The notes under the pieces: generated by a model | Told to the model about the DNA's origin: nothing | The model's input: only the letters and a program-made list of their open reading frames with translations | The model's database searches: none | Shown: in pieces, positions 1 to 8,855 of the stretch | Position numbering within the stretch: the first letter of the stretch is position 1 | Layout of the letters: each line of letters starts with the position of its first letter | Translations under genes and position numbers: made by a program | Source of the DNA: Chara braunii | Taxonomy: Eukaryota > Streptophyta > Charophyceae > Charales > Characeae | Assembly (NCBI GenBank): GCA_003427395.1 | Contig: BFEA01000512.1 | Location: forward strand, 599,903-624,219 | Length of the DNA stretch: 24,317 nucleotides | Direction of reading: 5' to 3'

Positions 1-837
1 ATATTCATACGGGGGTATGCGGAGAAGGCTGAGCCGTTGAGGTTACTCCTTCGAAAGACTGAAAACTTCTATTGGAATTCTTCGCAGGAACTTGCGATGC
101 AAGAACTTAAAGACGAATTTAAGGAAGGAGGACGCATGTTGGGTGTTCCATTCTTTGACGATGAGACCGAGAGACCCTTCATAGTATTCACGGATGTTGG
201 ACCATGTTCAGTGGGTGGTTTGCTGTCTCAGAAGGACGCTGGAGGGAAGGAAAGACCGTTAAGATTTGAGAGTAGGACACTTAATATGGTCGAGCGTAAC
301 TACAGTCAATTCAAGAAGGAAGTGTTAGCAGTTCTCCGGTGTCTAGACACGTTCAGACACTATATCTATGAGCGACGGTTCATCTTGAGAGTAGACCCCA
401 CCGCGGTTGCCTTTGTTCTCGAGAAGGACTTTAGTCTGACGGACCCGACCATCGCCCGATGGTTAATACGGATTCGGCTATACGATTACACGGTTGGGAG
501 AGTATTTGGTACTAAGAATGCCGTGGCAGATGGACTTTCACGCATCTCTCGAGCGTCTGATAGTAGCTGGGGCTCTGACAATGGCAGAGCCGAGGCGCGC
601 AAGTACCGAATGATCGGACTATACCTGACGGGAGAGGAGAGTCAAGATTCAGAAATCCGGAGGCAAGCAGCCCAGTACTGCCTTAGAGCGGGCCACCTTT
701 TCCGAAGGCCAGTAGGGTCGGGAATGCTCTTACGAGTAGTCTGTGATCCTGAGGAGAGACAGACGATAGTTGCGGAACTTCACGCCGGCTGTACTGGTGG
801 GAAGGGCAGTATAAGGACGTCGAGAGGTATTGTATGA
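1..837 (+). pseudogene. Ty3/gypsy pol fragment: RT C-terminus and RNase H
   Basis: This is the reverse transcriptase connection region and RNase H domain of an LTR retrotransposon; RNase H removes the RNA strand of the RNA:DNA hybrid during reverse transcription. Frame 1 is open from base 1, so the element begins left of the window. The first codons give the 'EPLRLLLRKTENFYW' segment that follows the RT fingers/palm in this family. RNase H follows with the usual acidic residues: D in 'FTDVGP', E in 'KKEVLAV', D in 'LRVDP' and D in 'NAVADGLSR'. 'SRTLNMVERNYSQF' and 'FRHYIYERRF' are also typical. After LSR comes a linker leading to 'ELHAG', the first His of the integrase zinc finger, and the frame then ends. 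The domain itself looks undamaged; the pol gene as a whole is broken downstream. Ty3/gypsy assignment is secure; the lineage is not determined. Confidence 0.9.
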
Positions 838-2111
838 CATGCGAAGAGTGCTAGAAGAGAGCTCTTGTGAAATACAAAGAGCCACTTCATCCATCCTATC
901 CGACCAGACCAGGAGAGAAGGTACACATCGATCTAGTGAAAATGCCGAGAGGGGTAGGCAATATGAACTACGTCGTGAACATACGAGACGATTTTACTGG
1001 GTTCGTGGACGGTAGACCTATCAGGAGTAAGGCGGCAGAGGAAGTAAAGAACTTTGTCCTAGAGTACTTATCTAGGTATGGTTGTGTCAGCAAGATAGTG
1101 ATGGACAGAGGGGCCGAATTCCTAGCCGACGAGGTTCGGAGCGTGTTTAGGAGAGCTGGTGCGAGAGTTTCGATAGCCACCGCCTATCACCCATAGTCGA
1201 ACTCCCCTGTAGAGAGGGGACACCAGACTCTGATAGCGTCACTATCCAAGTGGTGCAAGGGTAAGGACAGTGATTGGCCACGATATTTTTGATACGCAAT
1301 ATGGGCGGACAACGTCACGGTCCGGGCTAGTACCGGATACCCACCGTACACCTTGTGGTTTGGGCGACATTGTCCGTTTCCCATAGAGTTTCACGTCGAC
1401 AGTTGGACAACCGTCGACTGGGCAGAGGAGATGTCCAGAGAGGAACTCTTAGCTGCCCGAACAAGACAGATAGCCTACGGGTTGGAAGACAACCTCATGA
1501 CAGCAGTCGATCGTCTGGCGGCGGAAAGGGATAAGGGTAAAGAGAGATGGGATAAGAACGTCCGAATCAGGAAAGAGAGGGTGAGCGTAGGAGATATGGT
1601 CCTTCTCTACGACGCGGCACTGGAGAGGACCTGGACCGGAAAGCTTGCCAATAGATGGATGGGACCTTACAGAGTGGTTGAGGCACTTGACTGGGGTGCA
1701 TATATGATAGCAGAACTAGACGGATCTAAGTGGAAGGACCCAATGGCGGGGGCTAGGTTAAAGCTGTTTAGGCCCAGGCCCACGCCCGCTTTATCGCTAA
1801 CCAGCCCGAAAGGGAAAGGGAAAGCCATGATGGAGGCAGGGGAGAGTTCCATGAAAAGGAAAAGAATAGAGAAGAGAAAGGTCAAAGGGTTAGCTTTAGG
1901 AAGAGAGAAGAGATGGTTATTCGTGCTCAAGCGAGCTAGACGGAGAGTTCGCGTTAGACGTACTGGCGGGTCGACACCCTTCTCGGGGCAAAGACAGAAG
2001 AAAAAGAGGATCGTGTCGGGACCAAAAACCAGAAGAAACTGGAGAATCAAGAAGCATCTTCTTAGCCCCAGGACTCGTAACAAACTTAAACATAAGACAA
2101 TTGAGCGCTGA
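810..2111 (+). pseudogene. Ty3/gypsy integrase, broken
   Basis: Integrase inserts the retrotransposon cDNA into the host genome. Pol homology resumes in frame 3 at about 810 with 'YKDVERYCMTCEEC', the CxxC end of the HHCC zinc finger. The second His and roughly 15-20 codons are missing at the frame change, so there is a deletion as well as a frameshift. The catalytic core has D in 'VHIDLV', D in 'VMDRGAEF' and E in 'SPVERGHQ', with exactly 35 positions between the last two, counting a stop as one residue. In-frame stops lie at 852-854 (TAG), 1194-1196 (TAG) and 1290-1292 (TGA). The C-terminal 'GKLANRWMGPYRVVEA' and 'GARLKLFRPRP' form a GPY/F-like module. A Lys/Arg-rich tail to the TGA at 2109-2111 shows no chromodomain and may be out of frame. 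This copy cannot make active integrase. Confidence 0.88.
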
Positions 2112-2177
2112 CGTGGGTGTCCTTTACGGGCCATAACCCTGAAGCTCATCCGCTTCGTCTGACGTAAGTTGCTAGGG

Positions 2178-2484
2178 CTCGACGGGGGCGTCGAGAAGTG
2201 GTTCGGGCTAGCTGTCAGGCGGCCACAAGCAGTGCGCCGCCTGAAATCTACGGTTTTGGGACTTAGGCGCGAAGACGAGTCTGAGTTTTGACGGTACTCT
2301 GGTTAGACCAGGCAGCGGAGATTAGGGGACCTCATGGCGCCCTTGATTTTGGGCGCGCTGAACCTTACGGGTAACCCTAAAAAATGGCAAGATGGGTGGT
2401 CGCACTCGGCACATCAACGGACCGTCATTTCCGGCCGTTCAGAGGGTTAGACCCGAATTGGCCTGCCGCGAGGGGGCATCGCGG
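2178..2484. repeat. Cluster of five perfect stem-loops
   Basis: Five short inverted repeats lie within 307 bp. They are CTCGACG/CGTCGAG with a GGGG loop (2178-2195), TCAGGCGGC/GCCGCCTGA (2215-2244), CTGGT/ACCAG (2299-2311), GCGCCC/GGGCGC (2337-2356) and CCGCGA/TCGCGG (2466-2484). All arms match perfectly. They sit just after the pol stop codon, so they may be folded RNA in the 3' untranslated region or LTR of the retrotransposon. Confidence 0.7.
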
Positions 2485-2943
2485 GGACTAACCCCGTTGC
2501 GACGTTCTTTGCAGCGTATGATCGGGGTCAAAATAGCGCCTCAATTTTTTGTCATTTTTTGTATCTAAATCAAAGATGGGAGAAGAGATTGAGAACAGTA
2601 GGAGGAAAGAGAAAAACGTAATATTCCTTAATTTCCTTGTTTTTCGCAGCATTTGAGTTTGGGGAAAATACTCCGTTATTTTTATGTTTTCCGGCAATGG
2701 AATCGAAAACAAAGGAAAAGATTCATTCGTTCTCACCTTGGACGTTTCCGGGCGGAGCAGCTCATTGGGGTCGTCATCATGTCTTTATGCACGGGTTTGT
2801 AGTCGTCACCGAGGAGCTGTCGATCATCGCCATACTCCACCCCGTCGCTCTGCTGAATTATCTGACTGTGCTGCTCGTGATTTTCCTTCTCCCTAGCCTG
2901 GGCGAATCTGGTCGAACGGATGGATAAATGTATCCATTTGCAT

Positions 2944-2973
2944 GAGAGAGAGAGAGAGAGAGAGAAAGAGAGA
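2944..2973. repeat. (GA)n microsatellite
   Basis: A near-perfect GA dinucleotide tract of about 22 bp (2944-2965) runs into an interrupted GA-rich tail. Simple sequence repeat; no function inferred. Confidence 0.95.
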
Positions 2974-4198
2974 CAGAAACGTACTAGGTGATTTGGAGGT
3001 GAGCGCAACACGACTGTCGAAGAGAGACTAGCCGAAGTTTGAGCTATAACATCAAATTTAGAGGCGTTTGGAAGAGCCCGGCGGTGTATCCGGTCATGTT
3101 TAAGCGTAGAGTCCATCAATTTTGCTCAGAGAAAAGGTGTAAGGAGAAGAGATGGGTGTTTTCTCAGCGCAGACACCAAAGGGGGTGTACGAATCCGACC
3201 GAGATATTGGCCAGAAATTTAGAGGAAGTAGGAGGGAAAAATACTTACCCGACTGGGAGCAGTGTATAATTCTGCGGTATTGCAAGCAATTCATCCCGAC
3301 TTGCCCCTACTGGTGATTGAGGCAATGTGAGTCCAAGAGTGGATTGGATACTTACGTGGAGGCCGCGCTAGGTCGGGTGAGACAATCTGAGAAACAGATT
3401 GCGGAGGTGAGGGTCCGTCTGCTGGCCTATGCGTAGCCCATCACGTCGAGCCTCGTAGAGAGGGTCTGGCCATAAGGCTGTTGCTCGTTGTCGAAGTTGC
3501 GGAAGGGGCTGCAAGTGTGTTTGGTAATTGGTGTACTGTTCATCCTGCAGTTTGGAACGGTGTGAGCCCAGCGGTGGACCGGATGTTGACAAGGACCGAA
3601 TAAAAGGGGGGGGCACCGTATCCGATCCCGGGCGCCATTCAGGCTATTACATAAAGTGATTGGGCCAGGAAGTTGGAATAGTGGCCTACCTGTTTTAACT
3701 CGTATGTTGTCGTTCTCATCAACAACTGTGGAGAGGGGGATCTGTAGCAGAGCGTAGTTTGTACCTGATGTTGTGTGTCGCTGAAGTACGAAGCAGCAGC
3801 GTGTCGAGTTCCGCATCTTATGTTGCTGCAGCATTCTGCAGTCGCATGCCAGATGCTACGCATGTGAAGTTTTACTGAGATTCTACGGGGTTAGTGGTGT
3901 CTCATGTTGCTGTAAAGTAGCAATTGACCTAAGGAGACGGGCTGGAGCTCTGAGGAATGGTTAGATTGTGAAGGGGGGTCGTTGTGACAATTTGAAAAGG
4001 ACATCAGGGAGTTGACTTCAATAGTGTGACTTCAGAATTTGATCGAGCTGTTGCAGTTTGGCCATCATTGCGGGGCCCTCAGGCGAGTGAAGGTCTCTCC
4101 TGAGAGTTAAGTTGTCCCCCTCTTGTATCTCAAGCGTCTGAAACCCCTTATCTTTTGCCATTCTTACTCTTAAGTCTAGTCCTTATCTGAGAGGAAGG

Positions 4199-4310
4199 TG
4201 GCAGCCGGGATTGCAACCCGTAGGACCGCGGCAAGACTCTGTGGGGAGTCAACCCACCGATTGCGGGAGCTCTGTCGGAGCCTAGGCGAGGCTCTGGAGG
4301 CAAGGATCTA
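4199..4310 (+). ncRNA. Hairpin block of copy A (candidate structured RNA)
   Basis: Three consecutive stem-loops are visible: CGGG/CCCG at 4206-4220, GACTC/GAGTC at 4235-4250, and GAGCCT-AGGCG-AGGCTC at 4278-4294. The matching block in copy B (15842-15953) keeps the first two stems. In the third stem three of six pairs have changed on both sides: G-C to A-T, C-G to T-A and T-A to C-G. Paired changes of this kind are what selection on base pairing produces. The block lies upstream of a TATA-like box, so if it is transcribed the start must be further upstream. RNA identity unknown. Confidence 0.45.
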
Positions 4311-4333
4311 AAAGGTAACTTTTGCTTTCTTTC

Positions 4334-4339
4334 TATAAA
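4334..4339 (+). promoter_or_regulatory. TATA-like box, copy A
   Basis: TATAAA inside a CTATAAACCCAGT context, present at the matching place in copy B (15977-15982) amid more diverged flanks. It lies about 230 bp upstream of the TAAGTT hairpin set, as expected if a pol II transcript covered those hairpins. Position and conservation are the only evidence. Confidence 0.3.
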
Positions 4340-4566
4340 CCCAGTATAACCCTTATTTGTATTCCCTGTTGCATTTTGACTGAGTATATCGCATGCATCT
4401 CTACTTTGACTTTTTAGTTTGACTTTCAGGATAAAACCATACCTAAATAAAGGAATGCATGCATAACTTCAGTTTCAATTTTATTTGTTTGACTAAAAGC
4501 AGATTGTAAAAAGAGATTGCATCTGGGGGAAGGTTGGGAGGAAGACAGTATTGCATTAAAGTTTGA

Positions 4567-5202
4567 CTGGGTCATTAATGCTAGGAGGTCCCCATAAGTT
4601 TGGGGAGACCCAGTGCTGTGTTTATTTTGGGTTGCTTGGACCATAAGACCATTTCATAAGTTTGGGTGGTCTGATTGCTCTGGAGGCTGTGACGTTCCCA
4701 TAAGTTTGGGGAGCCCAAGTATTGTGGAATTGCATGGAGAGTCAGACCATTCTATAAGTTTAGGTGGTCTGGCTGCTCTGACTTACGAGGGTTTGACTGT
4801 GATTGACTTTTCAGGAGTCAAGCATATTCTGTAAGTTCAAGTGGCCTGGTTGCCTTGTTTACTTGGGTTTTTTCAGTTTCTTTGATTCTGAACGAAGAGG
4901 TCTGAACATGTCTCATAAATTTGGGTGGCTTAGCCTCTTCCTGTTTTATTTCTGATGGCATATTGGTTGAGGACGAGGCATGTCCCATAAGTTTGGGTGG
5001 CCTTGGCCCAATGTCACGCACAAGTTGAATCAGAGAAGAACGAATCAAACAGAGTACCAGACATGTCTCATATTTGGGTGGTCTGGTCCAATGCCTCGCA
5101 GATGCTGAAACCCAAAGGTTATAATTTGGCTATACTTTACTACTATTCTATCTATGGACAGGCTAGTCAGACATGGTCTCGTAAGTTTGGGTGGTCTGAC
5201 TA
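4567..5202 (+). repeat. TAAGTT-loop hairpin array, copy A
   Basis: Nine short hairpins recur every 50-110 bp around a core of the form NNN-TAAGTT-N'N'N'. Examples: TCCCCA-TAAGTT-TGGGGA (4589-4606, also enclosed by CTGGG/CCCAG at 4567-4571/4609-4613); AGACCA/TGGTCT (4646-4672); TTCCCA/TGGGGA (4695-4712); CAGACCA/TGGTCTG with CTA/TAG closing the loop (4743-4771); AAGAGG/CCTCTT (4895-4939, loop TAAATT); AGGC/GCCT plus CCCA/TGGG (4976-5003); ACCAGAC/GTCTGGT (5056-5087, shortened loop); TAGTCAGAC/GTCTGACTA (5164-5202). The one near 4815-4850 is weak. A tenth lies at 6435-6468. Outer stems differ between members but remain self-complementary. Homologous members occur in copy B. This is not CRISPR: nothing resembles spacers, and the repeat is a structure rather than a fixed sequence. 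Confidence 0.75.
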
Positions 5203-5283
5203 TAGCCTTATCACAAATTGAAGAGAGTATAACTAAGAGTATAACTGCGGGTAACTTGGGCCGACTGCACTCGCGGTTAACGG

Positions 5284-6060
5284 TCACTTGAAATTTCAGA
5301 ATGAAAGATTCTGAAGTGGTCTGAAACAGTTGAAATGGTCTAAAGATACTTCGGGTCATTTCAGAAGTTTCGGGTGGTTTGCAGGACAAGTTTTATATAT
5401 ATATTTTTTTTTTCTGCCTGTTTTTTCAGTCACTTCTTGTCATTTCATAAATTTCAGGTGGGAACCTAAAACCGCTGACGTGGCTGAAGCTTCTGAATGG
5501 GGTTTCAGGTACCCTCATCTAAGTAGTTGGATGGGGTACCTGGAACCCCTTTCAAAAGTTTCAGCCACTTCAGGTCATTTAAGGAATTTCAGGTGGGGAC
5601 TTGAAACTGTTGAAGTGGTTGAAGCTTCTGAAAGGGGTTCCAGGTACCCCCATCCAAATGGTTGGATTGGGGAACCTGAAACCCATTTCAGAAGCTTCAG
5701 CCACTTCATGTCATTTAAGAAATTTCAAGTGGGGACTTGAAACCGCTGAAGTGGCTGAAGCTTCTGAAAGGGGTTTCAGGTACCCCCATCCAACCATTTC
5801 GATGGGGGTACTTGAAACCCCTTTCAGAAGCTTCAACCACTTCAGGTCATTTGAGGAATTTCAGGTGGGGACCTGAAACCGCTGAAGTGGTTGAAGCTTC
5901 TGAAAGGGGTTTAAGGTACCCCCATCCAAATCGTTGGATGGGGGTACCTAAAACCCCTTTCAGAAGCTTCAGCCACCTCATGTCATTTCAGGAATTTCAG
6001 GTGGGGACCTGAAACTCCTAAAGTGGCTGAAGCTCCTGAACGGGATTTCAGGTACCCTCA
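5284..6060. repeat. 136-bp foldback (inverted-repeat) tandem array
   Basis: About five units recur at 134-137 bp spacing; AAGCTTCTGA or a close variant starts at 5487, 5621, 5758 and 5894, with AAGCTCCTGA at 6030. Each unit is itself a palindrome. The clearest has a 45-nt left arm at 5746-5790 and right arm at 5801-5845 with only two mismatches and a 10-nt loop. Neighbouring arms can also pair across the other spacer (CAGGTC...GACCTG around a GGAATTTCAGG core), so the array could fold in two alternative ways. It lies in the ~1-kb stretch absent from copy B, so it is an insertion or expansion. Degenerate relatives continue to about 6240 (AATCTGAAA at 6089 and 6171). Small reading frames inside it are by-products of the repeat. 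Confidence 0.85.
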
Positions 6061-6434
6061 TCCCATCATTTGCAATTAATCTGTAGGCAATCTGAAAATG
6101 GTGTATCAACTTGAAGTGGTTGAACTGCCTGAAGGCGGTTTCAGACAACCCCATGTACAGATCCACACACAATCTGAAAGTGGTGTAGTAAGCTGAAGTG
6201 GCTGAGCTGCCTGGAAATGAGACCTGAAAATATATGCACCCGTTAACCATCTCTCGCCGACTGGGCATTTTTTCTAAGATGAATGGCTCAGTCCTACGCC
6301 CGCTTTGAAGATTATGTTAAGAAAGATATATACAACCTGGCTATTAAACAGTTCAGGGCGACTAGAATGACCTAGTCATATGGCATAAGGAGAGAGAAGT
6401 TGTGCCCTCTGTTTTGTGTATACTCAATGACTGG

Positions 6435-6468
6435 GTCAGGCATGTCTCATAAGTTTGGATGGCCTGAC
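6435..6468 (+). repeat. Isolated TAAGTT hairpin, copy A
   Basis: GTCAGGC (6435-6441) pairs with GCCTGAC (6462-6468) around a TCA-TAAGTT-TGG core. It is the tenth member of the hairpin family, separated from the other nine by the foldback insertion. Its copy B partner is at 17095-17128. Confidence 0.7.
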
Positions 6469-6759
6469 TTTACGCCTTATGTAAGGTGGGTATAAGCGGA
6501 GAAATCATTGATTGACTATGAACTATTGTTGTTAAGTTTAATCTGGGATGGTGAGAGTACTTACTTTGTGGTTTGGCCTGCATGTGACAGAGTGAGGCTA
6601 CTACTTAGTGCGAGTTTCAGCTTGATAGGTAGTTGCTTTAGTTGCTCGCCACATATTAGAGGCATGGGAGTTAGTTTTGATTTCCGTATTTTCTGAGCTA
6701 AGTTTATTTTAGTTAGATCAATTTCTGCATTTTCTGGGATTTTTTATTATACTTGGTCT

Positions 6760-7090
6760 TGTATAAATCTTGGTAAGTCACTTTCTCCACGGGAAGCGCT
6801 GTCGAAATTTCTACGAAGTCAAGGAGTTAGTCAAAATCTGACTTTTCAAAAGTTCAACTTATCTGATTTTGTGTACATGGCTTAGTAAAAATCTGGAAAG
6901 TCTCCTTTTCTAAAGGGAGTGCTGCCCAAATTTTTACTAATTCAGGGAGTTAGACAAAATTTAAGTTTGAAAGTTGGAGATTATTTATGTTTTCCTATTT
7001 AGGCTGATATAAATTTTGAAAAGACATTTTTCCTACGGGAAGCGCTGCCGAAATTTTCTTAGTTTAGAGGAGATAAATTATATTTTGATA
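6760..7090 (+). repeat. 123-bp tandem modules, copy A
   Basis: Three imperfect units are marked by GGGAAGCGCTGYCGAAATTT or a variant at 6791, 6914 and 7037, so the spacing is exactly 123 bp. Each begins with a TAAATyTTGGAAAGTC-like segment and ends near GGAGTTAG. A short TTTCC...GGGAA hairpin precedes the GCGCT motif. Copy B carries about five units, so copy number varies by whole modules. 123 is a multiple of three, but stop codons interrupt every frame. Confidence 0.8.
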
Positions 7091-8360
7091 GGTGGCGACT
7101 CTGGTTATCCACTCTGTATGGGGGAGATTCTGTCATAGGTCTACCTTTCCTTGGGCACTGACTTAGAGACAGACCTAGGCTTGGTTATCAGGAGAATTTT
7201 GAGTGAGGACGTATCATGGGGATTTGATCTCCACACATTGACAATTTAGGTTGGACATTTACTTGTCGTATGATACAGGTCTTCTTTGGACATTCGATCC
7301 AGGATTTGGGCTAGATTCAGCTTGATCCTACGAGGATCACCTTCTGTTATCACTGATAATAGGTCGGTTGCCGATTCGTCGGTATTACGACCCAACCTCA
7401 ATTCATCCTCAACATTCAACCTAAAAGGTTTTAGCACTGGTGATTTTATTGTTTTGTTTAGGTTTCAACCAAATTTTTATTGAATGGCCATTTAACAAAG
7501 GTACTGAGTATTTAATTATGGTTGGTTGGACATAAGGCTGCGGCTTGCATGGCTAAAGCGAGGGGCATGAGTGTAGAGGTTGGTTGGAGTTAACTTCGTG
7601 TAGTGTGTGGACTTTTGCTTAACTCTTTGATGTGATTGCAGGTATGTATGGTGATTCGAATTTGGATTGGTCTGCATGCGATCACACATATACGTACGGT
7701 TGTGAAGAGTCTCACTATGATTTATGAAGTGATCGTCACATATTTATTCCCATATAAATATATAAAAATATATGTGTACCTATGTTGAGAGTTCGCGTGG
7801 CCTGAGGGGCCCACGTATTCAGGATTAGATAGGGGTTGAGGTTGAGAAAAGGAAGAAAAACCCCTTCATTGGATGTATATTTTTTTATAATTTACTAATC
7901 GGACGTTGGTCCTGGGGCGGGATTTGAGGTCTTTGTCTAGGACATCCTAGGCCCTAGACTCTGCATGAAAGGAATATTTCCCCGCGCAGAGCCTATTTGC
8001 CCCGCCTGCCGAGACACTCAGGCCAAAGGCCGGAGGTTTGGCGGCAGCCGCACACAGTCGTGCAATGTCATGAGGGAGTAGGCCCTCACGATACTTCGAG
8101 TCTGACACTTGAGTGTCATAAGCGGTACTCGGATCCACGAAGGACCGCTTGATTATGGTCACTACATAGTACGTCATCATTGCGACTGCTTGCGCATGCT
8201 TGCATTGCGAGTCGGTATGAGTAGGCCCTGCGTCCGCGCGGTTTTATACTAAGTCTCTCGCATGACACCTATCCGATTTCCACATTGGAGAGTTATGGGA
8301 TTGTTACTAAGGGACTAGGAGTACTGTCGCGTTGTTTGTTCAGTGTTGGTTTGTATACGT
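7091..8360. other. Copy A, region without a gene
   Basis: Non-coding sequence shared with copy B (about 17945-19195). The most conserved part is the CTGTTATCACTGATAA...GTCGGTTGCCGATTCGTCGG stretch near 7340-7382. A shared TTTGATGTGATTGCAGGT near 7627 resembles a 3' splice site but has no accompanying exon. AT-rich stretches lie at 7740-7780 and 7865-7900. Confidence 0.6.
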
Positions 8361-8371
8361 ATATGTATGTA

Positions 8372-8386
8372 TGTGTGTGTGTGTGT
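8372..8386. repeat. (TG)n microsatellite, copy A
   Basis: A short TG run preceded by TATG/TGTA variants. The same site in copy B (19199-19211) is also TG-rich, so the seed predates the duplication. Confidence 0.85.
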
Positions 8387-8855
8387 TTTATTTCCATATT
8401 CCTTATAGTGGTGTGCGCGTGGCGTGTGGGAAGCGTCCTAGTCGACTGGCGACGAGTCGCGTCGGGGACCTCAGCCCCCTAAGATGTCGGTTCGCGCGCG
8501 GGTTCGATAGAGGCGTAATACTGCGCGTACCCCCTATGCTACAACGAACGAGAAACACCCTCGGCTGGTCCACCTCTGCTATTGCAGCTGATTAGCTTTC
8601 GTATTTTGGACTGGTAGCTCGGTGGCGATACGCCCACCGAAGGGAGGTGACAACTCTCATAAGGTGGAGGTAAGTTGTGCCTCGCATAGGCCCCATCATG
8701 TCGTGGTGGCTTGCGAGAGGTATGGCTGGCGCACTCGGTCGGACCGGCTTTCGAAAGCTCCATGTATATTCACGACGAAGGAACAAACCAACTTCTGCGT
8801 GACACGGCCGGGAGGGTCCCTCGCTGCCTTGTGCGGTGCCGGACCGCGCTTGACA

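Larger units (their letters stand above)
2112..3960. other. No gene seen; post-pol non-coding region
   Basis: No convincing coding region appears between the pol remnant and the first ~4-kb repeat. The first part (to about 2490) is GC-rich and full of short perfect inverted repeats. It would correspond to the retrotransposon's 3' untranslated region or 3' LTR, but no polypurine tract plus TG...CA boundary could be recognised. A frame at 3317-3436 reads 'YVEAALGRVRQSEKQIAEV', a short coiled-coil-like string of 39 codons without a clear start; it may be a gag scrap or chance. Weak similarity to copy B of the large repeat may extend back to about 3690, for example a GTGTCGAG motif near 3800 and 15518. 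Confidence 0.5.
3965..8855 (+). repeat. Large non-coding repeat, copy A
   Basis: This segment aligns in order and in the same orientation with about 15640-19687. Matching landmarks (A/B) include GGGGCCCTC near 4075/15718, the hairpin block at 4199/15842, TATAAACCCAG at 4334/15977, GTCGGTTGCCGATTCGTCGG near 7360/18220, and the block from about 8440 to 8855 matching 19270 to 19687. Identity by eye is roughly three-quarters or more with many small indels. Copy A has an extra ~1 kb (about 5265-6290) made of foldback repeats. Both copies end at GACA, after which the flanks differ. No reading frame is conserved between copies. It could be a long LTR, a non-autonomous retroelement or an old segmental duplication; I could not find matching TG starts, a primer-binding site or target-site duplications. 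The 5' boundary is fuzzy and may reach back to about 3690. Confidence 0.8.

Noticed and set aside
3317-3436. 39-codon ORF with coiled-coil-like end
   Set aside because: Short, lacks a clear start and has no recognised relative; may be a gag remnant but unsupported.
4567-5202. CRISPR array
   Set aside because: Intervals vary from 50 to 110 bp, the repeat is a hairpin with variable stem, linkers are related between copies, and the setting is eukaryotic without cas genes.
5330-6012. Overlapping ORFs with repeated 'LKWLKLLKGV' segments
   Set aside because: Produced by the 136-bp foldback array; the period is mostly 134-137 bp, so frames drift and stops interrupt.
7627-7646. 3' splice site (GATTGCAGGT) conserved in both large repeats
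   Set aside because: No adjoining exon-like reading frame; conservation is explained by the repeat.
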